DNA of 64,000 nucleotides from Holacanthus passer (lineage: Eukaryota; Chordata; Actinopteri; Pomacanthidae), in NCBI GenBank assembly GCA_025331565.1, contig JAFREQ010000041.1, positions 2,356,001 through 2,420,000 on the forward strand. The letters are read 5' to 3'. The translations under genes and the position numbers were made by a program. Under the pieces are notes generated by a model that saw only the letters and a list, made by a program, of their open reading frames with translations, made no database searches and had not been told where the DNA came from. Shown one piece after another: positions 55,403 through 64,000 of the stretch. Position 1 is the stretch's first letter, and each line of letters begins with the position of its first letter.

Positions 55403-56180
55403 TGTGACGAAGACGGCGTCACTGGTTGAGGACAGCACATGGTAAAGATGACACTCAACCATACCTTCACAAATCCACACACACATTAATACCATTTCCC
55501 TCAGCTATGGTGGTGAGTGCACACACCACAATAATCACTAAAAATAAAGGACACAATACCACACTGTTCAGCTCATCCAGATTAGATTTTATATTCATCT
55601 TGCAGGGAAGTTGTGCTGAAGTGTCATGGTCCTAAGGTGTTGTTCTCCTCCACAGCATCAGGGTCTGAAACAGAACTGCTGCAGAGTGCTGTCTTTTATA
55701 CTGGCTGAGGAGATTAGGCTCAGGTGTGCTGGTAGAAGATACCATGTTTAACTGGGGGGGGGGATTGTGAAATTGTGGGGTTTATTAAGTGTATATGACG
55801 TTTGACATTTGAAGTGGTGAATCCTATAATGGATAATATTAGTTTAATGTAAGAATGTCAGAAAAGTGGTCTATTGATCTAAAATGGAAGGTAATTGATG
55901 TAATTAGCTGATGGTTGGTCTAGAGGGAGGGGCTCAACAGTTATAAGCCTCTGGCCACCAAGGATCACGAGAGAGTCAGTCGGAGGGTGGCTGTAAACCA
56001 GACAGGTAACAAGAGAGACAATTGTGTGATGTTGATATCTTTTTGTTTTTTCCTTTTGCTGTGGAGGAACAAGTTTTTGTTTTTTCGCTGTTTTTGTAAA
56101 TAAAAGCACCTCAATTTTCTTTACAACTCAAGCCATCGTGTGATTTTTCTTTAAACAAATTAACCCACCCTTTTTGTAAC
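55403..56180 (+). repeat. 5' LTR of a Ty3/gypsy (Gmr1-like) element
   Basis: It begins 'tgtgacgaagacgg', as does 60008, and ends 'tttttgtaaca' (TG...CA ends). Within it are a TATA-like 'gttataagcc' near 55940 and AATAAA at 56099, as expected for the U3/R/U5 of an LTR. The first about 285 bases align well with 60008-60292, with small differences, so the two are LTRs of one old insertion. No target-site duplication can be checked because the right LTR is cut off. Confidence 0.85.
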
Positions 56181-56182
56181 AT

Positions 56183-56199
56183 ATGGTGTCAGAAGTGGG
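56183..56199 (+). other. Primer-binding site of the LTR element
   Basis: TGGTGTCAGAAGTGGGA directly follows the 5' LTR (two bases after CA). Its TGG start is complementary to the CCA end of a tRNA, as needed to prime reverse transcription. The tRNA species was not identified. Confidence 0.65.
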
Positions 56200-57030
56200 A
56201 TGGCCAGTCGCAACGCTGAGCGTGCTTTTAAAAAATGAACTGGGATACGGTCTCAGCCAAAAACCTCAATGGAAACATGATGATGAGTGGGAGACAGCTG
56301 TGACATCAGAGGAGGAAGCCCCATTGCTGGGTTTTGATACACAAGGGGCAAAACCCAAGCTGCAGCCTGGACTGTCACTAGAAGGGGGAACCTCAAATGC
56401 TGATATGGTCTTCATGGATTTTTTTTGCTGCCAAGCAGAGGAGAGATGATATCCTTCAGGAGGAGCTGCGGGGCCTGCGGGTGTCACTTGAGACCATCTG
56501 ACAGCCTCAGCCCAGAAGGGGAGGCACACATGATGAGTTTGGACAATCATTAGCATCTTCCCCTGTCAGACTTGGTAATCCTTCTGTGGGCCAGCCTATT
56601 GTCCAGTGTAAGGAGCCCAAGATGCCAAGATGAGTATCAACAAGGTGAAGACATTGAAAATTACCTTCTACGTTTTGAACGCATGGCTAAAACATGGCAG
56701 TGGCCACGGGAGGAATGGGCCTGTTGACTTATTCCCCTCTTGACCAGGAAAGCCCTGGAGGCATACACAGCTATGGATGAAGACAAATCCAACTGTAACT
56801 CTGACTTGAGAGAGGCGCTGTTGGTCAAGTTTGACATCTCTGCAGAATGCCAGAAAGGGGTCTACATCACGACCAACTCGGGTGGATAACAGAGACTGTA
56901 ACCGCCCCAGGGACAACTTTCCAAAGAGCTTTGAAGGTAATCCACCGAACAGAGGTTTTATGAGTACATGGTGACTGTAAGTTAGAACCACAGGTAGAAC
57001 TTACAGTAGAGGTACAGTAGATGGACAAGA
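56200..57030 (+). pseudogene. gag remnant (SCAN-like capsid segment), Gmr1-like element
   Basis: Around 56665-56880 a frame interrupted by stops reads 'LLRFERMAKTWQWPREEWAC', 'LIPLLTRKALEAYTAMDED' and 'LREALLVKFDIS'. The layout FER-A---WP-E-W---L-PLL-GKA--AY-AM is that of the SCAN-like capsid domain of Gmr1-type gag. The region before it is acidic and unrecognised. Several stop codons are present and the downstream zinc-knuckle region is mostly missing, with a small 'RDCNRPRDN' scrap near 56890. The gene is dead. Confidence 0.7.
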
Positions 57031-57110
57031 GTATCTGATGACAGTTGGGGTAATAGAGAAGTTGCCAGTGGAGATGCTTTTGAGGTGGGATTTGCCCGTT
57101 CGAGATTACC
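57031..57110 (+). pseudogene. Protease C-terminal remnant
   Basis: 'TVGVIEKLPVEMLLRWDLP' resembles the end of gypsy-type aspartic protease (VGVV--LPVP-LLG-D). The catalytic D-[ST]-G is not visible, and stops lie just upstream, so only the last part of the protease survives. Confidence 0.5.
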
Positions 57111-58270
57111 TCCTAAGCAAGGGTAGAAGTCTTTGTAACGCTGAAGGACCTGTGTCAGAACTGAAAAAGCATGTCTCTTATTTTGTCATGACATGGTCCC
57201 AGGCAAAAGCTCAAACTCCATCTGGGTTACAACCTCTGCCAGACTTGTGTGGTAGTCTGTGCCAAGCTGGAACCAAAAGGCTCAGAAAGACATGTCGACA
57301 ACGACGATTAGAGAAACACGCGGGTACACCTATGTCTTGTGAAATGCCTAATAATGACATATCAGATGTTAAGTGGGAAGTCCCCGAGAACATCAGCATG
57401 TTACAACAGTTTGATCCAGTGTTAAGGTCTGTGTTAACAAAAGTCTCAACCTCTGCTAAGCACACTGGTCAAGTAGGTGGTGCCGTGTATGCCCTTCACA
57501 ATAACATCCTTTTTCAGGGGGAGGAGCCAGGTAGCAGGAGGTTAGTGGTGCCAGGTAGCTGTAGATCACTTGTACTACACCTTGCACACACCATTCCCTG
57601 AGCAGGACACTTAGGTCACTATAAGACACATCTTCGGCTGGCCTCTCGGTTCTTTTAGCCATCAATGTATACTGATGTGCAGACATTTTGTAAAACATGT
57701 CCTGAGTGTCAGAAAACCTGTGCTGTCCATAAATCAGACAGAGCACCACTCCAAGCCATGCCAGTGATTACCACCCCATTCAAGCGGATAGCAATGGACA
57801 TAGTTGGGCCCCTGGAAAAGAGCTCAGCAGGATATCAGTACATTCTTGTGGTATGTGATTATGCTACTTAATTCCCTGAAGCTTTCCCTCTCTGGTCTGT
57901 AACCACTCCAAAACTGATCAGTGCTCTTGTCCAGCTCTTTTCTCGAGTAGGTATCCCAGAGGAGATTCTGACTGACCAGGGAAGCAACTTTACCTCCCAC
58001 CTGATGAGCCAGCTGCATAAGGAGTTAGGCATAACGGCTATCAGGACATCTCCGTATCACCCAGAGATGGATGGCCTGGTGGAGAGGTTTAATCAAACTC
58101 TCAAAAGGATGCTCAGGAAGTTTGTTTCTGATACAGGGAAGGACTGGGATAGGTTGTTACCCTTTCTGCACTTTGCCTACAGGGAAGTGCGCCAAGCATC
58201 CACCGGATTCTCACTGTTCAATCTGCTCTATGGCTGGCCAGTTCAGGGACCCTTGGATCTGCTTTAACAG
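57111..58270 (+). pseudogene. Integrase remnant, placed upstream of reverse transcriptase
   Basis: The zinc-binding H-H-C-C region is readable at 57570-57720 in two frames (LHLAHTIP, GHLGHYKTHL, then 'TFCKTCPECQKTCAVH'). The core follows: 'RIAMDIVGPL' (first D, near 57795), 'LTDQGSNFTSHL' (second D, near 57970), and 'YHPEMDGLVERFNQTLKRML' (E, near 58080), ending 'REVRQASTGFSLFNLLYG'. So the D-D-E triad is present, but the frame is broken by stops near 57600, 57655 and 57870. It cannot be active. The position before the RT is the key feature. Confidence 0.85.
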
Positions 58271-58378
58271 AATTGGGAAAAAAGATAGCCACTGATGCTG
58301 GAGAGGGGCAAGGAGTTGTGCATTATGTCCTTCAAATGGGGAAATTTGTGAGTTTCTCCACAGTGGGACGAATCTTAA

Positions 58379-58700
58379 ATGAGGGACCTGTTGGAGAAGT
58401 ACCGAGAAGAGGCCCAGAAGGCACGGAAATGGTGGTATGAGCAGCAGGCACGCCAACGTGAGTTCAAACCCCCCCCAAAAAATTCAAAAATTTTACAGAA
58501 AATGAGGCCCACGACATATGAGATCCTGCACCCAGAGAAGGGGAAACGCCAGCAGACATACCATGTGAACCTCTTGAAAGCCTGGGAGGAAAGAAGCAGC
58601 CCTCCTACTATCACCTCACTACTGGCACAGCGGGTGACCGAGGAAGATGACTCTGAAGGTGTGGCAGAGGACTTGAAACAGCCTGCAAATATGAATCTCT
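58379..58700 (+). pseudogene. Integrase C-terminal / linker remnant
   Basis: The frame starting at 58379 is charged and coiled ('LLEKYREEAQKARKWWYEQQ') and then reads 'PTTYEILHPEKGKRQQTYHV' and 'NLLKAWEER'. The Y-V-LLK-W end is the usual closing block of gypsy integrases (GPY/F-type segment, then HVN-LK-W). It lies directly before the RT frame. Confidence 0.6.
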
Positions 58701-58829
58701 CTCACCTGGATGGTAGGAAGACAGTGGAATTGCAGGTTATATTTGACAGCTTTCCTCAAGAAACCAGGCCATACAAATGTGTTGCAGCATGCCATTTGAG
58801 TCAAACCTGGTCAGAATCCAGTACACCAA

Positions 58830-59500
58830 GCAAGCTACTGAGTGCCAGAACGTTTGGTGGAAGCATTGAAGGCAGAGATCCACTTGATGTTTGAACTGGG
58901 AGTCATAGAACCATCTGTAAGTGAGTGGAGCAGTCCTATTGTCATGGCACCAAAGAAGGATGAATGGCAACTGAATGCCATCTCATTTTTTGATGCCTAC
59001 CCGATGCCATGGATTGAGGACCTGCTGGGCGTGCCAATTACATCACTACAATGGAGCTCTACAAGGGGTATTGGCAGGTCCCCTTGGAGAGCCAGTCCCC
59101 TCTAGGTCTCTTCCAGTTCACTGTAATGACTTTTGGCTTACATGGCACCCCAGCAACATTTCAGAGGCTTATGGAGAAAGTGCTGCAAGGTTGTAAGGAC
59201 TGTAGTGCTGTCAATTTGGATGATGTGGTCATTTTTAGCATGACCTGGGAGGAACATCTGGAACACCTATGTCGAGCCCTAGGTGCAATCAGTGCAGCAG
59301 GACTTACACTCAACCTCCAGAAATGTGAGTGGGCCAAGCAGGAAACCTGCTATTTGGGGTATCAGTTGGGGAGAGGTGAAGTTCGTCCACAGGTGGACAA
59401 AGTTGAGGCCATCCTGAACAGCCCAAGGCCCCCTACCAAGAAACAGGTCAGATCATTTCTTGGCCTTGTGGGCTGGTACTGACGGTTCATCCCCCAGTTC
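58830..59500 (+). pseudogene. Reverse transcriptase remnant with altered catalytic box
   Basis: Blocks in order: 'MFELGVIEPSVSEWSSPIVM' (58890), 'ELYKGYWQVPLESQS' (59055), 'FQFTVMTFGLHGTPATFQRL' (59115), the catalytic 'VNLDDVVIFS' (59210), 'LNLQKCEWAKQETCYLGYQL' (59310) and 'QVRSFLGLVGWY' (59450). The usual Tyr/Phe before L-D-D is Asn here. A stop at 59480 follows GWY. The frame is shifted near 59045. It is a Ty3/gypsy-type RT, inactive. Confidence 0.88.
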
Positions 59501-59539
59501 ACCACCCTAGCAACTCCGCTGACCAATCTCAAAATGGCC

Positions 59540-59985
59540 CACAATGCTGTGGAATGGAATGAGGAGTGTGAAAGCATTCTCTTCAGCTTCTCCTGTGTTG
59601 CAGAGTCCTGACTTTGAACGTTGCTTCCTGGTGCAGGTGGATGCCTCAGGTGTGGGCATCAGTACAGTTCTGGCTCAGGGAGAGCAAGATGAGGAACGAC
59701 CCGTGTTATATCTCAGCAGAAAACTATTACCTCGTGAAACCGATATTCCACTATTGAGAAGGAGTGTCTGGCACTTAAGTGGGCACAGGTACTACCTTCT
59801 TGGGAGGCAGTTTGACCTCCAAATGGACCACAGAGCCTTGACCTGGATCCAGACGATGAAAGATCGAAATGCCAGGGTGACGAGGTGGTACCTGGAACTT
59901 CAACCTTTCAAGTTCTGTGTGTGGCACAAAGCGGGCAAGAAAAACATCACAGCAGATTACTTGTCAAGACTGCCCAACATCTGCG
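59540..59985 (+). pseudogene. RNase H remnant
   Basis: 'FLVQVDASGVGISTVLAQ' (first catalytic D), 'RPVLYLSRKLLPRETDI', 'RRSVWHLSGHRYYLLGRQFD' and 'QMDHRALTWIQTM' are the RNase H blocks that follow RT in gypsy elements. It ends 'WHKAGKKNITADYLSRLP', the usual end of pol when integrase lies upstream. The E of the canonical EKE-LA block is not clear. It is followed by a purine-rich tract. Confidence 0.85.
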
Positions 59986-59987
59986 AT

Positions 59988-60007
59988 GCAGGAGAGGAGG
60001 GTGGTAA
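59988..60007 (+). other. Polypurine tract before the 3' LTR
   Basis: A purine-rich stretch ('caggagaggagggtgg') directly before TGTGACGAAG of the 3' LTR, the expected primer for plus-strand synthesis in an LTR retrotransposon. Confidence 0.6.
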
Positions 60008-60292
60008 TGTGACGAAGACGGTTGAGGACACCACACAAAGATGACTCAGCCATACCTTCATAAATGTTTATCCACACACACATTAATACCATTTCCCTCA
60101 GCTATGGTGGTGAATGCATGCACCACAATAATCACTAAAATAAATGACACTATCCACACTGTTTAGTTTATCCAGATTAGTTTATTTATACTCATCTTGC
60201 AAGTTGTCCTGAAGTGTCATGGTCCTAAAGTGTTGTTCTCCTCCACAGCATCAAGGTCTGAAACAGAACCAATGCAGAGTGCTGTCTTTTTG
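60008..60292 (+). repeat. Truncated 3' LTR
   Basis: It aligns with 55403 to about 55693 ('tgtgacgaagacgg', 'aataccatttccctcagcta', 'gtgtcatggtcctaa', 'gcagagtgctgtctttt') with scattered substitutions and small indels. It breaks off after about 285 of 778 bases, at the edge of a LINE fragment, so the U3 end only is present. Confidence 0.85.
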
Positions 60293-60660
60293 TCAACCCC
60301 CAGCTGTGGAAGACATCGTTTGTGGTACCTGTCCCAAAGTCTCCGCACCCCACGGACCTCAGCAGCTACAGGCCGGTGGCACTAACATCCCACCCGAAGA
60401 AGACACTGGAGGGGCTGGTCCTTGTTCATCTCCGCCCCCGGTGAGCCTATTGATGGACCCACTTCAGTTTGCCTACCAACCTGGCATGGGTGGATGACAC
60501 CGTCATCTTCCTCCAGCACAGAGTCCTCTCTCACCAGAAACCTCTCTTTGCCAAATTGCTCGCTCCTACTCGCAGTTTCATTTCATATGCAGGTATTCCA
60601 GAGGGTGTCAATGTCTGCCAAGTGGGACAGACTGTCCTTTCCACGCACTAATAAATAAAT
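60293..60660 (+). mobile_element. Rex1-like LINE RT fragment
   Basis: 'QLWKTSFVVPVPKSPHPTDL' then 'SSYRPVALTSHPKKTLEGL' and 'DPLQFAYQPGMG' followed by 'VDDTVIFLQHRVLSH' match RT blocks 1-2 of the LINE family at 1690-2800 (VPVP--...NYRPV-LT, LQFAY--GVGV-D-VIFLLH). The frame is shifted near 60450. The left edge coincides with the point where the 3' LTR stops. Confidence 0.7.
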
Positions 60661-60690
60661 AATACACACTAATAAATAAATAACCAATAC
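60645..60690. repeat. TAAA/TAAT-type simple repeat
   Basis: 'ctaataaataaataatacac' followed by 'actaataaataaataacc', a short duplicated A/T-rich unit at the end of the LINE fragment, possibly its tail. Confidence 0.6.
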
Positions 60691-61480
60691 CTGATCTCTC
60701 TGGAGATGCACTACTGCATGTATTACTGCATAAAATAATAGATAAATAACAAATAAAGCTAGACTTAAGGAAGTTGACATTGGTAATTACCACCAACTAC
60801 TAGCCTGTAAAATACTCATAAGGTTCAGCAACAATCTGGGGTGTGGGCACAACCTTTCCAGTGCAACAGTTCCACCTGAGTGCTACTTACATTTGCCATT
60901 AAAAACAACAAAAATACATGTGCATGTGGGAAGAGTTAATAGGAAAGCATGAGTATTTACCTGTAGCCTCGGGCAGCTCCAACAGCCTGGTCAGCCACAT
61001 TCTCTGGCAACTATCCTCATGGCACTTAGCTGAAAAGTCAGAGAGTTGTGTGACCAGTGGTGTGTTGCCATGTATTAGTGAAGCCAATACAATCATAATG
61101 ACACTTTTGGAAAATGTTTAAAGACTAAATCGTAACATATGCCTATAGTGGACATCATGCATGAAAGGGTTAAGCTGCATTACATGCATAATCACACTGT
61201 GAACCTGGTAGACAGGTATATGCAGTACATGTAGACAGAGCATTTCCTACTGCTGTTCGTTGGAGCAATGCATCGATGCAGCTGCCATATTGGAACAGTG
61301 GAGCCATGCCTCGTAATGCATGTAAGTCTATGGGGCAAAAGGTTAATCCACAGTTAAAATCACTATAACTCTCTGAATTTCCAACTGGTTTGGTTTGTTA
61401 CAAATACCAAATATGTATTTGAAACACATGATACACGGTTAAATTAACAATGCAGGTTTTCATTCCCAAATGCTTTATCT
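60691..61480. other. Intergenic: nothing recognised
   Basis: AT-rich DNA. The phrase 'ctggagatgcactactgcat' (about 60701) recurs at about 63061. Chance ORFs only. Confidence 0.35.
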
Positions 61481-61484
61481 TATC

Positions 61485-62220
61485 TGTACAACTTGAATTC
61501 CAAAAAAGTTGGGACGCTGTGTAAAACGCAAATAAAAACAAATTGTATGAATGTGCTTTTTGTTGTGTCCTGTTGTGTCCCAACATTTATTATTATTAAT
61601 ATTTAATGTTCAAACTGATCAACTTAATATTTTTGTAAAAAATACACTAATTCTAAATTTGATACCAGCAACATAGAGTATTTGAAACGTTGGGACAGGA
61701 GCAAGAAACATTGGCAAACATTGCTCAAAAAACACCTGCATTAAAAACCTACACAATTAAGGATATTACTACATGGGCTTGGCAACACTTTGGAAAACCA
61801 CTGTCAGAAAACACAGTAGTTCATCGCTGTAGCTACAGATGCAAGTTAAGACTCTAACATGCAAAGCAAAAACCATACATCCACAATGTCCAGGAAATGC
61901 TGCTGAATGCTCTGGGCCCAAGCTCATCTGAGATTAACTGATGCAAAGTGGAAAAGTGTGCTGTGGTCTGACGAGTCCACATTTGAAATAGTTTTTGAAA
62001 ATCATTGACGTCATGCCCTTTGTGCTACAGAGGACCACCCAGACGGTTACCAGCAGAAAGTTCAAAAGCCAGCATTTGCCATGGTATGTAGGTGTGTTAG
62101 TGCCCATGGCATGGGTTGCTTACACATCTGTGAAGGCACCATTAACTCTGAAGGTTACATACAAGTTTTGGAGCAACATATGCTGCCATAGTAAAAGACT
62201 GCAGGTACTAGACTGACCTT
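61485..62220 (+). mobile_element. Tc1/mariner-like transposon remnant, first copy
   Basis: The left end 'cttgaattccaaaaaagttg' then 'ggacgctgtgtaaaacgc' is the end of a very common fish DNA repeat. A broken transposase frame follows: 'TTWAWQHFGKPLSENT' (near 61770), a ...WSDEST-like block ('gtggtctgacgagtccac', 61966) and, around 62090-62190, a GMGLL-HICEGTIN--YIQVLEQHMLP-like block in pieces. These match the middle of a Tc1-type transposase. Internal deletions and stops make it inactive. Confidence 0.6.
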
Positions 62221-62344
62221 CCAGCAGTCCAGAGCCAAGTCCAAGTCCAAGTCAAAGCCTCCCATTAAAAATGCATTGAGCATTGTGAAGCACAAAATAT
62301 CTAAAAAAAGATCCTGGACTATTTAGTATATATACAGTATATAC

Positions 62345-62985
62345 ATATATATATATGGTTGTGAACTACAACCCAAAATTTTGATGGTTTGCAAATCATT
62401 TAAACCCTGTATTTAATTGAAAATAGCGCATAGACAAAATGTCAAATGTTGAAACTGAAAAATTTTATTTTTAGATGAAAAATATCTGTTCATTTAAAAT
62501 TTGATGCCAGCAAACACCTGAATGAACATCTACCAACAAATGAGGTTAATTAACTAACAGGTTAGTAACATGACTGGGTGTAAAAAGAGCATTCCAGAGA
62601 GGCTGAGTCTCTCAGAAGAGATGGGAAGAGGTTCACCACTCTGTGAGAGACTGCTTGAGCAAATAGTTCAACAATTTCAGAATAATGTCCCTCAGTGTAA
62701 AATTGCAAAGAATTTGGGGATTTCATCATCTACAGTACATTCTATCATTAAAAGATTCAGACAATCTTCAGACTGGAGAAGTCTCAAGTCTTCAAAAGAG
62801 ACAAGGCCCAAAACCAATACTGGATGGCCGTGATCTTCAGGCCCTCAGGCAGCACTGCATTAAAAACAGTTTGTCGCTGCATCCACAAAAGCAGGTTAAA
62901 ACTGTACCATGCAAAGAGGAAACCATGTATAAACATGATTCAGAAATGAACTTCTCTGGACCCGAGCCCATTTAAAGTGGACTGA
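62345..62985 (+). mobile_element. Tc1/mariner-like transposon remnant, second copy
   Basis: 'ttttgatggtttgcaaatca' ... 'aatttgatgccagcaaacac' repeats phrases of the first copy (61596-61675). The frame from 62570 reads 'SEEMGRGSPLCERLLEQIVQ', then 'QFQNNVPQCKIAKNLGIS' and 'SSTVHSIIKRFRQSSD', a helix-turn-helix DNA-binding domain of Tc1-type transposase. It ends with 'HLKWTEVNYIH'-like residues in a second frame near 62970. The catalytic part is missing. Confidence 0.65.
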
Positions 62986-64000
62986 GGTGAACTATATACA
63001 TCTTTCACTTATAAGCAAAAGGCATACCATTGGCAATATACTTCAGAATTCTTACCTGACCTGGAGATGCACTACTGCATGCTACTGCAATCTCTTGCAT
63101 TTGGCGGCATCACAGCTTGCTAACAGTAATTCGAATTTTTAAGGCATGATGCAAAAGTGTAACTCTTCTTCAGACTGTAAAAAGTAAAACTGCCATGTAT
63201 TTGTTTGAGATTAAAATGACGTGAAATGTTAAAAACGCTGATGACAAACACCATATGCAAAGACTGGCCCCCTAAACCTTATATGGAGCAAGTTTGAAGG
63301 GAATTGGAGGAGTGTGTACTAGAGGAATGGTGGGACACACAAAGCACTCTCAAATCATAGTAGTAGGATTGACAGCAGGATAATGGCAACACTGGTGTGC
63401 TGATCAACTGAAGTTTCTCTAAACTGGTAATTATATCATCATCCATGTGTCTGAAAACAATGAAGACTATCAACTGCTTCCAAGCCTTTTCTTAAGCTTT
63501 GTCAGTAGTACATTCTTCAGTAGAATGAAGTCCGCCTCTACCTCTGTCATTATAAAGGAGACACACAGAACCTTCAAGCAACAGTCTGCCGCATTCAGTC
63601 TTTAATTTCACAATTGCAGCTCCTCTTGAAGGCAATCTCTAGGTAAAGTTGTATTTCAACTTTGCATGAAAGGGAAAACCTGGTTGAAGGTGGCACGTTA
63701 AGCTACAATGCTCCAATTAACATTTTATGGCAAAATGAAACAAAGAAAAAGAAAACTGACAAAAGATTTGGAAATAGGATATGAAGTTATATTCATGATG
63801 GTTAATTTCAGTTATTCAGGTTAAAAACTGTACTGACATTGACTGTTCTCCCTGAATGTTGAGAGCCCTGGAGATGTCAGGTGGAAAATATTCTATCTGA
63901 GCAGCAGTCTGTTGAGACTACATGCGTAAACACACACACACACACACACACCAAATATACTCTACTGACTACTACTACCCTAAGCTCTGATGTGAGACAG
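62986..64000. other. Intergenic to the window end: only a CA microsatellite
   Basis: A (CA)n run at 63930-63951. Otherwise AT-rich sequence with no exon, RNA or transposon signature that I can support. Confidence 0.5.

Noticed and set aside
58345..58378. LINE-tail-like phrase 'ccacagtgggacgaatctta' inside the LTR element
   Set aside because: Too short to call an insertion; it may be coincidence or a small scrap between the integrase and linker frames.

Overview
The window is nuclear DNA from a ray-finned (teleost) fish, most likely a percomorph. The evidence is spliced vertebrate genes with GT-AG introns and AATAAA signals, a connexin of the fish-type Cx32.2 group, and a dense background of typical teleost repeats (L2/Rex1-like LINEs, Tc1- and hAT-like remnants, a Ty3/gypsy element, CA microsatellites). 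There are no bacterial operons, CRISPR arrays or rRNA/tRNA genes that I can see.

Layout. (1) 944-19185, + strand: 13 exons of mcm9, the MCM8-partner helicase of homologous recombination, from about residue 57 of the human protein to the stop codon. The first coding exon lies left of the window. Its introns hold LINE, hAT, Tc1 and MITE remnants. The large last exon is split between two reading frames by an apparent 1-nt shift near 17857-17905. (2) 21084-33914: three connexin genes, each with its whole coding sequence in one exon behind a 5'UTR intron. They are a 254-aa Cx28/Cx32-like gene (- strand), a 290-aa Cx32.2-like gene (+) and gja1/Cx43 (+, 388 aa). The first two are head-to-head. Cx43 keeps the canonical extracellular cysteines, but both neighbours have altered second extracellular loops: one has Phe in place of the first cysteine and the other has widened spacing. 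(3) 33915-55402: the gja1 3'UTR, then gene-poor DNA with decayed LINEs, a gypsy RT scrap and a repeated MITE-like family. (4) 55403-60292: a decayed LTR retrotransposon with the order gag(SCAN-like)-PR-INT-RT-RNaseH. Integrase lies before reverse transcriptase, as in Gmr1-like Ty3/gypsy elements. It has a 778-bp 5' LTR, a tRNA primer site and a truncated 3' LTR that breaks off at a LINE fragment. (5) 60293-64000: LINE and Tc1/mariner-like remnants with no host gene seen.

How the genes relate: mcm9 acts in the nucleus in recombination and repair, while the connexins form plasma-membrane channels, so the neighbourhood is syntenic (human MCM9 and GJA1 are both on 6q22) rather than functional. 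I found no convincing undescribed system. The points most worth checking are the derived docking loops of the two fish-type connexins, the split mcm9 last exon, and the INT-before-RT retroelement.
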